Of a stretch of DNA of 64,000 bases, positions 19,141 through 26,495 are shown piece by piece (the stretch's first letter is position 1; every line of letters begins with the position of its first letter). The DNA lies in NCBI RefSeq assembly GCF_901472495.1, contig NZ_LR590469.1, positions 4,402,001 to 4,466,000 on the forward strand. Direction: 5' to 3'. The stretch is from Yersinia enterocolitica subsp. enterocolitica (GTDB lineage Bacteria; Pseudomonadota; Gammaproteobacteria; Enterobacterales; Enterobacteriaceae). Below the pieces are notes generated by a model, which ran no database searches, was not told the DNA's origin, and was given only the letters and a program-made list of their open reading frames with translations. Made by a program: the position numbers and the translations under genes.

Positions 19141-19159
19141 GATAATGATTACCATGCGC
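19141..19159 (+). promoter_or_regulatory. Fur box upstream of the siderophore uptake genes
   Basis: GATAATGAT is followed by a degenerate right half, matching the 19-bp Fur consensus at 14 of 19 positions by hand count. Further ATAAT/ATCAAT hexamers lie immediately upstream. It sits about 30 bp before the binding-protein start codon, so the two following genes are expected to be iron-repressed. Confidence 0.75.
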
Positions 19160-19187
19160 ACTTGTTTTTTTTGATTATGTGATCTGC

Positions 19188-20306
19188 ATGCGCTATTTTC
19201 AAATTCTATTGGTTTTTTGTCTGTCAAGTTTCACTCTCACCAGCCAGGCAAAAAGTGTTACCGATATTCTCGGTCGTCAGGTCATCGTACCGGATAACCC
19301 GCAGCGTATTATTCTGGGTGAAAGCCGGATGTTATATACATTGGCGTTATTAGAACCCGGCAATCCTGCACAGCGTGTTATTGGTTGGCCCGCAGATCTT
19401 GAGCGTTTTGATGCGCAAAGCTGGCAGCTTTACACCCAAAAATTCCCCGAAATCGCCAAGATTCCAATGATTGGCAGTGGAAATATTCGTCAGATCAATG
19501 TTGAGAGTTTAATCCAATTACAACCTGATCTGATTATTCTGCCGCGATTTGCTCGTGCCGAGGGCGATGATGGGACACTTGCTGGCCTGACTAAAGCCGG
19601 TATTCCGGTTATCTATGTGGATCTGCGGGTCGATTTATTAAAACACACCGTTCCCAGTATTAAACTTTTAGGAGAGGTGCTTAATCGCCAAGCCCGTGCT
19701 GAGCAATTTATCAATTTTTATCAACAGCATATGCAGCTTATCCAGCAACGTCTCGCCAATTATCAAGGGCGAAAGCCGACAGTTATGCTGCATTTGCATC
19801 TTGGGCGACGAGAAAGTTGTTGTACCACAGCCTCTAAAGGCAATCTTGGTGACCTGATTGCTTTTGCTGGGGGCGATAATATCGCCGTTTCTCGTATTAA
19901 TACTGTTTATGGTGAGCTGAATCCAGAAAATATGCTGCAAGCCAATCCCGATATTTATATTGCAACTGGCATGGCAGGCCCGACAGGAAAACGCTTCTCA
20001 AATTTACAATTAGGGCCGCTGGTTAATGCCGAACAGGCGCAGCACAGCTTCCAACAAGTGCTATCAGAGCAACCGATCCTCTCTCATCTTAACGCGGTAA
20101 CCCAAGGGCGGGCCTACAGTATCTGGCACAATTTCTACCTCAGCCCCTACCACGTTGTGGCGGTAGAAATGTTTGCAAAGGCCTTCTATCCAGACCTCTT
20201 TGCCGATATCAATCCGCAACAAACTTTCCAACAATTATATCAACAATTTTTGCCGTTACCTTTTTCAGGGATTTATTGGAGTCAGTTAGAAAATGAAAAT
20301 AATTAA
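19188..20306 (+). CDS. Periplasmic iron-siderophore binding protein (FecB/FhuD/BtuF-type)
   Basis: A 372-residue periplasmic protein of the TroA-like helical-backbone family (PBP-2). A signal peptide covers about residues 1-22 (FQILLVFCLSSFTLTSQA). The mature part starts with SVTDILGRQVIVPDNPQRIILG, the usual opening for siderophore and cobalamin binding proteins, followed by PDLIILPRF and GDLIAFAGGDNIA. I chose the ATG at 19188; a GTG at 19179 is possible and neither has a good ribosome site. The next gene, an outer-membrane receptor, starts 14 bp inside this gene, so the two are translationally coupled. No permease or ATPase gene is adjacent, so it must feed a transporter encoded elsewhere, or have another role. 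Confidence 0.86.
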   Translation: MRYFQILLVFCLSSFTLTSQAKSVTDILGRQVIVPDNPQRIILGESRMLYTLALLEPGNPAQRVIGWPADLERFDAQSWQLYTQKFPEIAKIPMIGSGNIRQINVESLIQLQPDLIILPRFARAEGDDGTLAGLTKAGIPVIYVDLRVDLLKHTVPSIKLLGEVLNRQARAEQFINFYQQHMQLIQQRLANYQGRKPTVMLHLHLGRRESCCTTASKGNLGDLIAFAGGDNIAVSRINTVYGELNPENMLQANPDIYIATGMAGPTGKRFSNLQLGPLVNAEQAQHSFQQVLSEQPILSHLNAVTQGRAYSIWHNFYLSPYHVVAVEMFAKAFYPDLFADINPQQTFQQLYQQFLPLPFSGIYWSQLENENN

Positions 20307-22434
20307 ACGCCAGCATATGTACTGGTGTAGCCTGCCGCTGCTTGTTATGGGGCCAATTGCCCAAGCTGCTGATTCTCAAACAGCAACTAAAAATAGCGAA
20401 GAAAAAACCAAAATAGTGGTGATTGGTCAGCAACGTGAAGCTGACACACAAAGCTATCAGCCAACCAGCAGTGTTACCGGAACGCGCACTGAAACCAATC
20501 TGCTGAATGTGCCGCAGGCGGTTAACGTGGTTCCGCGGCAAGTATTACGTGACCAGGCAGCAAGAAATATTGATGAGGCGCTGTATAACGTCAGTGGTAT
20601 TACTCAATCTAATACATTAGGTGGCACACAAGATGCCGTGATGAAGCGAGGGTTTGGTGATAACCGTGATGGCTCCATCTTGCGCGACGGCGTGCGCTCA
20701 GCTCAGGCTCGTAATTTCACCCCCACCACGGAGCGGGTCGAAGTTTTGAAAGGCCCGGCCTCAATGTTATATGGTATGGGGGAGCCGGGTGGGGTGATCA
20801 ATATGATTACCAAGAAGCCACAGTTAGTGCAGCAAACACATATTGAAGGGTGGGGCAGCAGTTTTAAAGGCGGCGGCGGGCAGCTGGATGTCACTGGCCC
20901 ATTGGGCCAATCCGGTTTTGCGTATCGGATGATTGTCGATCACGATGAGACTGATTATTGGCGCAACTTTGGTCGTAATCGTCAAACAGTTGTTGCGCCA
21001 GCGGTTATGTGGTTTGGTGACACGACCACAGTGCGTGTGGCTTACGAACATATGGAGTATCTCACCCCCTTTGATCGCGGCACTATTATTGATAGCCGCA
21101 CCGGGAAACCGGTCAATACTCCGCGTGATCGTCGCTTTGATGAAGCCTATAACGCCACTCGTGGTGATCAGGACAATATCACGCTGCAAATTGATCAGGT
21201 GCTGAATGATAATTGGAAAAGCTCTCTGACCTACGCCTATAACCGCAATCGTTATAGCGATAACCAGGCTCGTGCATTATTGCTAGATCCCATTACCGGC
21301 GTATTGAGTCGTCAGGCCGACGCCACTGCCAGTGCGGTTAGCCGCGCTCAGGCCGTGCAAATGACACTCAATGGTGACCTTGACTTGGGCGGCATGGGCC
21401 ATCAGATGCTCTTTGGTTTTGATTATGAAGATAGCCGCACATATCGTGGCGATATGATTCGCGGTAAAAAGAACTCAAACTTTAATATCTATGATCCCGT
21501 ATATGGTTTGATGCCACCGTCAACGGCAGTCAGCGCTAAAGACAGTGACCAGCGTGAAAACCTGAAAAGCTACGGCTGGTTTATGCAAGATTCCATTGAG
21601 TTGACCGATAAATGGATTGTACTGGCAGGTTTACGTTACGATCGTTTTGATGTTTTTGCGGGTAAAGGCCGACCATTCATCACCAATACTGATAGCTCTG
21701 ACAGTAAGTTAGTTCCCCGTGCCGGAGTAGTTTATAAGCTGACGCCAGAAGTCTCTTTATATGGTAGTTACAGTGAGTCTTTCAAACCTAATTCATCTAT
21801 CGCCACCCAGATAGATTCGCTGCCGCCAGAGCAAGGCCAATCCTGGGAAGTCGGGAGTAAAGTGGAATTAGTCAATGGCGTGACGGGGACTTTGGCGCTG
21901 TTTGATATTGCAAAACGTAATGTCATGGTCAATGAGTTAGTTAATGGTGAAACCATCACTCGTACCGCAGGTCGTGTGCGTTCGCAAGGGGTTGAATTAG
22001 ATATCGCTGGGCAGCTGACCGATAACTTAAGCGCGATTGCCACTTATGCTTATACTGATGCCAGAGTAACAGAAGATCCTGATAATAAAGGCAATCAGAT
22101 GACTAATGTGGCTCGTAATAGCGCCTCTGTATTTCTGACGCAAGCATTGGGATCTACCGGTTGGCAGGGTGGTGATGATTTACGAATAGGCGCGGGTGCA
22201 CGTTATGTCGGGCGGCGAGCCGGTGATGCAGCCAACAGTTTTACCTTAGATGACTACACGGTGGCCGACGCCTTTATCTCTTATTCATTACCTATCAGTA
22301 ATTATCGGGTGAAATGGCAACTCAATGTGAAGAACTTCCTGGATAAAACCTATTACCCATCCAGTGGCGGTAATTTGCGCGTTGCTGTTGGTGAGCCTCG
22401 ACAGTTTGTTTTGCGCGCCAGTGTTGATTTCTAA
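20293..22434 (+). CDS. TonB-dependent siderophore receptor
   Basis: A 713-residue outer-membrane beta-barrel receptor. A signal peptide ends near residue 25 (MGPIAQAA). A TonB-box-like KIVVIG lies near residue 41. The plug domain is at about 60-175 (VPQAVNVVPRQVL, RGFGDNRDGSILRDGVR, VEVLKGPASMLYGMGEPGGVINMITKKP), and the 22-strand barrel ends in ASVDF with a terminal phenylalanine. It belongs to the FhuA/FpvA/FhuE-type ferri-siderophore group. It does not look like Y. enterocolitica FoxA, and I cannot name the ligand. It overlaps the upstream binding-protein gene by 14 bp and shares its Fur-controlled promoter. A perfect 11-bp hairpin follows at 22442-22480. Confidence 0.9.
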   Translation: MKIIKRQHMYWCSLPLLVMGPIAQAADSQTATKNSEEKTKIVVIGQQREADTQSYQPTSSVTGTRTETNLLNVPQAVNVVPRQVLRDQAARNIDEALYNVSGITQSNTLGGTQDAVMKRGFGDNRDGSILRDGVRSAQARNFTPTTERVEVLKGPASMLYGMGEPGGVINMITKKPQLVQQTHIEGWGSSFKGGGGQLDVTGPLGQSGFAYRMIVDHDETDYWRNFGRNRQTVVAPAVMWFGDTTTVRVAYEHMEYLTPFDRGTIIDSRTGKPVNTPRDRRFDEAYNATRGDQDNITLQIDQVLNDNWKSSLTYAYNRNRYSDNQARALLLDPITGVLSRQADATASAVSRAQAVQMTLNGDLDLGGMGHQMLFGFDYEDSRTYRGDMIRGKKNSNFNIYDPVYGLMPPSTAVSAKDSDQRENLKSYGWFMQDSIELTDKWIVLAGLRYDRFDVFAGKGRPFITNTDSSDSKLVPRAGVVYKLTPEVSLYGSYSESFKPNSSIATQIDSLPPEQGQSWEVGSKVELVNGVTGTLALFDIAKRNVMVNELVNGETITRTAGRVRSQGVELDIAGQLTDNLSAIATYAYTDARVTEDPDNKGNQMTNVARNSASVFLTQALGSTGWQGGDDLRIGAGARYVGRRAGDAANSFTLDDYTVADAFISYSLPISNYRVKWQLNVKNFLDKTYYPSSGGNLRVAVGEPRQFVLRASVDF

Positions 22435-22441
22435 TTCCGGT

Positions 22442-22480
22442 TATCAGCCGATGTGCATTGATGCTGCATATCGGCTGATA
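22442..22480 (+). terminator. Hairpin ending the siderophore operon
   Basis: A perfect inverted repeat, TATCAGCCGAT and ATCGGCTGATA, with a 17-base loop, starts 7 bp after the receptor stop. There is no clear T tract. Confidence 0.5.
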
Positions 22481-22502
22481 GTGCAATAGGCTATCCATTA
22501 GC

Positions 22503-22543
22503 TGTATCGTTAATTTTACAATGTTGTAAAGTTTGCACTGCCC
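22503..22543 (+). promoter_or_regulatory. Strong plus weak TyrR box pair at the aroL promoter
   Basis: Box 1 at 22503-22520 (TGTATC, 6 bp, TTTACA) matches TGTAAA-N6-TTTACA at 10 of 12 positions. Box 2 at 22526-22543 has a perfect left half (TGTAAA) and a poor right half. Both keep the essential G-N14-C, and their centres are 23 bp apart, the spacing known for TyrR-repressed genes. Box 2 overlaps a probable -35 (TTGTAA at 22524) for a -10 near 22548 (TTATAG). Confidence 0.65.
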
Positions 22544-22601
22544 TCAATTATAGGTATCATTTGCATCTACAGCGTAGGGCTGAGTGTTAATCCAGTTTAA
22601 G

Positions 22602-22627
22602 CGGCCAATAATAGTGGCCGGTTTTTT
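22602..22627 (+). terminator. Terminator-like hairpin in the aroL leader
   Basis: CGGCCA and TGGCCG with a 7-base loop are followed by GTTTTTT. It lies between the probable aroL promoter (-10 near 22548) and the aroL start at 22677, so it would stop transcripts after roughly 65 nt unless read through. No leader peptide ORF was found before it. Confidence 0.6.
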
Positions 22628-22676
22628 GATATCGAGAATTTATCCTTAAAAGCGGATGCGAAAGGACTTTCAAGTA

Positions 22677-23201
22677 ATGACACAGACTATCTTTATGGTC
22701 GGCGCGCGCGGTGCAGGTAAGACAACAATAGGGAAAGCGTTAGCACAGGCGTTGGGATATCGCTTTATTGATACAGATTTGTTTATGCAGCAAACTTTGC
22801 AGTCGAGTGTAGCCGAAATTGTTGCCCGCGAGGGGTGGGATGGTTTCCGTCTGCGAGAAAGTATGGCCCTACAGACCGTAACCGCGCCTAAAACAGTGGT
22901 TGCTACCGGCGGTGGTGCGGTGTTATCCCATGATAACCGTACATTTATGCGCCAGCACGGGATGGTTATTTATTTGCGCGCATCAGCGAATGTATTGGCA
23001 GAACGATTGGCGGAAGATCCGGAAGATGCCCAGCGGCCAAGTTTGACTGGCAAACCGATTGTTGAAGAAATGCTGGATGTGTTAGCCAGTCGGGAGCCGC
23101 TCTATCAGGAGGTTGCTCATCATGTGCTGGATGCCACTCAACCGCCAGAAGAGGTTGTTGAGCAGATTTTGTACATACTGGCTGATGAGAAGGTTAAATA
23201 G
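22677..23201 (+). CDS. aroL: Shikimate kinase II
   Basis: AroL phosphorylates shikimate to shikimate 3-phosphate in the aromatic amino-acid pathway, using ATP. The 174-residue product equals the E. coli AroL length. The Walker A is GARGAGKTT (near residue 8), then the shikimate-binding DTD (FIDTDLFM), R in WDGFRLRE and the GGG in VATGGGAV (near 76), and the lid RPSLTGKP. The ATG at 22677 (MTQTIFMVG) is the family start; an ATG at 22656 gives seven extra residues with no homologue. The TyrR boxes at 22503-22543 support aromatic-amino-acid repression. E. coli yaiA and aroM, next to aroL in that species, are missing here. Confidence 0.95.
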   Translation: MTQTIFMVGARGAGKTTIGKALAQALGYRFIDTDLFMQQTLQSSVAEIVAREGWDGFRLRESMALQTVTAPKTVVATGGGAVLSHDNRTFMRQHGMVIYLRASANVLAERLAEDPEDAQRPSLTGKPIVEEMLDVLASREPLYQEVAHHVLDATQPPEEVVEQILYILADEKVK

Positions 23202-23367
23202 CCAGCCGGTCTAATTTGTAAGATACGTGCTTTATGGAATGAATCGCTCGCCTATCTGATTGCCGGTTAATTATACGAAGAGTACAATTATCACCTACGT
23301 AATCATTTTGACGTAAATTACTTGCGTCAATCAATGCCTCTTATGGCAAGGCCACCAAGGCGGGCCG

Positions 23368-23484
23368 ATGAAAACCGTCAAATTGTTTATCCATCAACAC
23401 ACCAATTTTATGCCGGCATTTTGGTCAATATTGATTGTGGTGTTTGAAACTTCGCTGGCGCTGTACATTCTCCGCAATCTTTAA
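23368..23484 (+). CDS. Candidate 38-residue single-span membrane protein
   Basis: A short ORF (begins MKTVKLF, ends YILRNL) with one hydrophobic helix at about residues 15-34 and basic residues at both ends. AAGG lies 7 bases before the ATG. An inverted repeat containing a possible -35 (TTGACG at 23308, CGTCAA at 23325) lies about 50 bp upstream, and a good rho-independent terminator (23509-23540) begins 25 bp after the stop. This promoter-ORF-terminator layout suggests a real transcription unit. No homologue is recognised. It sits where E. coli has yaiA/aroM, but is unrelated to either. Confidence 0.5.
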   Translation: MKTVKLFIHQHTNFMPAFWSILIVVFETSLALYILRNL

Positions 23485-23508
23485 TATCACCTCATTTTCG
23501 TACTATGA

Positions 23509-23540
23509 ACCTTCACCCTATATGCTGTGAAGGTGTTTTC
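23509..23540 (+). terminator. Rho-independent terminator after the 38-codon ORF
   Basis: A perfect 8-bp inverted repeat, ACCTTCAC and GTGAAGGT, with a 10-base loop, is followed by GTTTTCT. It ends a transcript from the left, before ppnP. Confidence 0.7.
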
Positions 23541-23684
23541 TGGTCGCTAAATCGTATGCTTTCTCCGCAACCACAGCAGTGAATCCGGTTATGATCCCAT
23601 TTCGCCATAATAATCAGTGACAGACCATTTATAGTGACTCTAATATGAAAGCTCAATTTTGAATTAAGACGCGGGTGCAAAACT

Positions 23685-23972
23685 ATGCTGAAATTTAATG
23701 AGTATTTTACCGGGAAAGTGAAATCTATTGGTTTTGACAGTGACAGCATTGGACAGGCTAGCGTTGGGGTGATGGAAAAGGGCGAGTACACCTTTAGTAC
23801 CGCTAAACCGGAAGAGATGACGGTAATCACCGGTAGCTTAAAAGTATTGATCCCTGGTTCATCCGGCTGGGAAGTTTTCAATCCCGGTGAAACTTTCTAT
23901 GTCCCCGCGAACAGTGAATTTAACCTGCAAGTGGCTGAAGCATCTTCGTATCTGTGTAAATACTTGAGTTAA
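23685..23972 (+). CDS. ppnP: Pyrimidine/purine nucleoside phosphorylase
   Basis: PpnP (YaiE, DUF1255) is a small cupin-fold enzyme that phosphorolyses a broad range of nucleosides to base and ribose 1-phosphate. The 95-residue product matches the E. coli length of 94. It shows the family features NEYFTGKVKSIGF near the start, GVMEKGEYTFSTAKPEEMTVITG in the middle and GETFYVPANSEFNLQV near the end. The ribosome site is weak. It ends in a clear terminator at 23989-24020, converging on rdgC. Position between aroL and rdgC is the conserved enterobacterial order. Confidence 0.94.
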   Translation: MLKFNEYFTGKVKSIGFDSDSIGQASVGVMEKGEYTFSTAKPEEMTVITGSLKVLIPGSSGWEVFNPGETFYVPANSEFNLQVAEASSYLCKYLS

Positions 23973-23988
23973 TTTATTCTTTGAATTT

Positions 23989-24020
23989 GCCCTCTCAAAT
24001 GTCGAGAGGGCTTATATATT
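23989..24020 (+). terminator. Rho-independent terminator of ppnP
   Basis: A perfect 8-bp stem, GCCCTCTC and GAGAGGGC, with a 7-base loop, is followed by TTATATATTT. It lies in the short convergent gap with rdgC. Confidence 0.75.
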
Positions 24021-24043
24021 TGGCGCTTAAAGCTACGGCGATA

Positions 24044-24955
24044 TTAGTGCTGGGCTTCACCACCCAAGGCTTCAATCAGATTTTTAATCAGAGCAGCCAA
24101 CTCGCTGGTCATCAGAATAAAATCGGCATCGAAACGTTGAGCAAAATCTTCCTGATCAATATCTTCGTTTTGCTCACGCAAGGTATCTGAGAATTTCAGG
24201 CGTTTTAGCGAACCGTCATCGGACAGAACGAGCTGAACACGCTCTTGCCAATCCAGCGCCAGCTTAGTTACCAGTTTACCCGCTTCTATATGCACCGCGA
24301 TTTCATCACTGAACAGATCCTGTTTCTTACAGCGGATCACGCCACCATCTTCCAGAATAGCTTTCAATTCAGCTTCATCCATCAGTGCAAAGCCAGACGG
24401 TAATTCTTTGCTACGAACCCACTCAGTTAAAGTCAGTTCAATCGGATTTTCTAACGTCAGCGGAACGACCGGTAAAGAGCCCAGGCTTTTACGCAGTAAT
24501 GCCAGGGTATCTTCAGCACGCTTGGCACTGGCCGCATCGACCATAATCAGGTCATTGACGGTATCAATCCATAAGAAAGTTTGATTAAAACGGCTAAATG
24601 CACGTGGTAATAAACTGTGCAAAACCTCATCTTTTAATGAGTCTTTTTCAGTTTTCTTCAGCTTGCGATGCTGTTCACCTTCCAACCGTTCAATTTTGGC
24701 TTGCAACTCTTGCTTAATGACTGGCGATGGCAAGATTTTCTCTTCTTTTCGCGCACAAATGACGATTTGGCCATTAACCGTATGGGTTAAGGCATCGCTG
24801 TGTGAACCCATCGGTGATACCCAACCGGTTTTTGCCATATCCTGACTGCCGCATGGTGTGAAACTGAAGGCGCTTAACTGTTTCTCCATTTCATCCGCAG
24901 ACAGCGAAACTTCCCGGCTCAAACGGTAAACCATTAAATTCTTAAACCACAGCAT
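24044..24955 (-). CDS. rdgC: Recombination-associated protein RdgC
   Basis: RdgC is a ring-shaped dimeric DNA-binding protein associated with the nucleoid that limits RecA action and affects replication-fork processing. The product is 303 residues, identical in length to E. coli RdgC and alike along its whole length (MLWFKNLMVYRLSRE at the start, FTPCGSQDMAKTGWVSPMG, RKEEKILPSPV, DEVLHSLLPRAFSRF, ending in LGGEAQH). The start at 24955 has AGGGAT 8 bases upstream. A GC-rich hairpin sits just before that ribosome site (24970-24994). Confidence 0.96.
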   Translation of the reverse strand: MLWFKNLMVYRLSREVSLSADEMEKQLSAFSFTPCGSQDMAKTGWVSPMGSHSDALTHTVNGQIVICARKEEKILPSPVIKQELQAKIERLEGEQHRKLKKTEKDSLKDEVLHSLLPRAFSRFNQTFLWIDTVNDLIMVDAASAKRAEDTLALLRKSLGSLPVVPLTLENPIELTLTEWVRSKELPSGFALMDEAELKAILEDGGVIRCKKQDLFSDEIAVHIEAGKLVTKLALDWQERVQLVLSDDGSLKRLKFSDTLREQNEDIDQEDFAQRFDADFILMTSELAALIKNLIEALGGEAQH

Positions 24956-25293
24956 AGTGTTATCCCTGGCTCGGGCGCGCCTGGAGCGCGCGAGTTAATC
25001 AAACGCAGGGCGGCATGATAACGAATTGAGGCGTTGGCCCCTAGTAAAAGAATAAGAAAAAAACAGTGCTGCGGGGTAACTCACTGAAGCTGATTCATAT
25101 CTCACAGGATTCAAATACGACAAAACGCAAAATTGCGTGTGCCAGAGATTGTGTCGTAGCGAGGTATTGTCCAAACTAAAAGATGCGGATTCTTATTATC
25201 GTGATTTCCCTGAACTGCCGGAGTATATGCAGATATAGACGGGTTATCACCATCGTCACACCACAAACAATCCTGTCGATGAGGTAAGGCGCT
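24956..25293. other. Divergent rdgC/mak intergenic region
   Basis: A 338-bp gap. On the rdgC side it holds a GC-rich stem-loop at 24970-24994 (CTCG and GCGCGC pairing with GCGCGCGAG) directly upstream of the rdgC ribosome site. On the mak side the mak start is preceded by GAGGTAAGG. No operator was recognised. A 34-codon ORF at 25183-25287 has no ribosome site and is not called. Confidence 0.5.
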
Positions 25294-26208
25294 ATGCGCA
25301 TTGGTATAGATCTGGGTGGCACCAAAATAGAAGTTATTGCTTTAGCAAATGATGGGCTGGAGCTTTTCCGTAAAAGGGTCGATACCCCACGCCATGATTA
25401 TCAAAAAACCTTGCAGGCAATTGCGGGATTAGTCGCCGATGCAGAAAAGGCTACTGGGGTGCAGGGCAGTGTTGGCGTGGGTATCCCAGGGACACTTTCT
25501 CCTTTCACCAGGAAGGTGAAAAATGCCAATTCAGTTTGGCTAAATGGACAAGAGCTGGATAAAGACCTGTCAACGCTTCTCTCTCGTCCGGTGCGTCTGG
25601 CGAATGATGCTAACTGTCTTGCTGTATCGGAGGCAACTGATGGTGCTGGTGCTGGAAAGCATCTGGTATTTGCAGTCATTATTGGTACGGGTTGTGGTTC
25701 AGGTATTGCCATTGATGGGCGTGTGCATGCTGGTGGTAATGGTATTTCCGGTGAGTGGGGGCATAACCCATTGCCGTGGCAGGATGATGAAGAGCGGCAG
25801 TATCAACAGGAAGTGGCTTGTTATTGCGGAAAATCAGGCTGTATTGAGACCTTTGTCTCCGGAACAGGTTTTGCTACGGATTACTTTCGCCTGAGTGGTC
25901 AGCCACTTAAGGGTCATGAGATTATGGCGTTAGTTGAACAAGGTGAGGTGTTGGCTGAGCAGGTGATGGTCAATTACGAGCGTCGCTTGGCCAAATCATT
26001 AGCCCATGTTATCAACCTTTTTGATCCTGATGTTGTGGTATTAGGTGGCGGGATGAGCAATGTCGACCGTCTATATAAAACAGTAACTGCGTTAATTAGC
26101 CCTTGGGTATTTGGCGGCGAGTGCGAAACCCCGGTTCGTAAAGCTGTACATGGGGATTCTAGTGGGGTGCGCGGGGCCGCTTGGCTGTGGCCTGCCCTTC
26201 GTCCTTGA
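25294..26208 (+). CDS. mak: Manno(fructo)kinase, ROK family
   Basis: Mak (YajF) phosphorylates fructose or mannose at C6 with ATP in the cytoplasm. The 304-residue ROK protein has the N-terminal phosphate loop MRIGIDLGGTKIEV, the substrate loop VRLANDANCLAVSEA, the catalytic-region IGTGCGSG, and the zinc motif CYCGKSGCIETF near residue 170. The last residues (after AWLWP) read ALRP, whereas E. coli Mak ends soon after that motif. An ERIC-like element begins at about this point, so the stop codon and last few residues appear to be supplied by the insertion (inference). It stands alone, convergent with sbcCD. Confidence 0.93.
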   Translation: MRIGIDLGGTKIEVIALANDGLELFRKRVDTPRHDYQKTLQAIAGLVADAEKATGVQGSVGVGIPGTLSPFTRKVKNANSVWLNGQELDKDLSTLLSRPVRLANDANCLAVSEATDGAGAGKHLVFAVIIGTGCGSGIAIDGRVHAGGNGISGEWGHNPLPWQDDEERQYQQEVACYCGKSGCIETFVSGTGFATDYFRLSGQPLKGHEIMALVEQGEVLAEQVMVNYERRLAKSLAHVINLFDPDVVVLGGGMSNVDRLYKTVTALISPWVFGGECETPVRKAVHGDSSGVRGAAWLWPALRP

Positions 26209-26324
26209 CGCTACAGCGTTGTTAGCTGTACTCGCGCACCCGAATCACTTACTTATAGTTGATCTTAGTTATAAATAAGTTCATCGGGATTTGATCGCTT
26301 GCTGTGTGGCTGTAACTCTAAATG
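26190..26324. repeat. Degenerate ERIC element after mak
   Basis: ERIC-like sequence in the orientation shared with the copy at 43422: a GCTACAGCGTTGTTAGCTG segment, the core CCCGAATCACTTACTTA, and a right arm with CATCGGGATTTGATCGCTTG. The core contains about 20 extra AT-rich bases (TAGTTGATCTTAGTTATAAA). The left end blends into the last codons of mak, and the right end abuts a YPAL-type element at about 26324. Boundaries are approximate. Confidence 0.65.
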
Positions 26325-26486
26325 AGGTTAATGACAAAGTGCCCGTAGCGGCGAAAACAGGCAGATCGTAAAGACGCCGTAAACCCTTCCCTGGGCTCGA
26401 ACCGCGCCGTCCCTGGCGCGGACGCTTTACTCTTCTACCTGTCATCACCTTGCAAGATCGAGTTGTTGGGGTTTGTCAGCAGTCTG
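26324..26486. mobile_element. YPAL-type palindromic miniature element, copy 1
   Basis: About 163 bp beginning GAGGTTAATGACAAAG and ending GTCAGCAGTCTG, shared with copies at about 37874 and 40149. Its arms are inverted complements (for example GTAAAG near 26368 with CTTTAC near 26425, and CAGGCAGA with TACCTG), so it can fold into one long hairpin. It is flanked by a 7-bp direct repeat, TCTAAAT (26317-26323 and 26487-26493), a likely target duplication. It fits my memory of the Yersinia YPAL family; it lies just past the sbcC stop. Confidence 0.75.
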
Positions 26487-26495
26487 TCTAAATGC

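Noticed and set aside
25183..25287. 34-codon ORF with hydrophobic N-terminus before mak
   Set aside because: No ribosome site, ends inside the mak ribosome site, C-terminal half looks non-coding.
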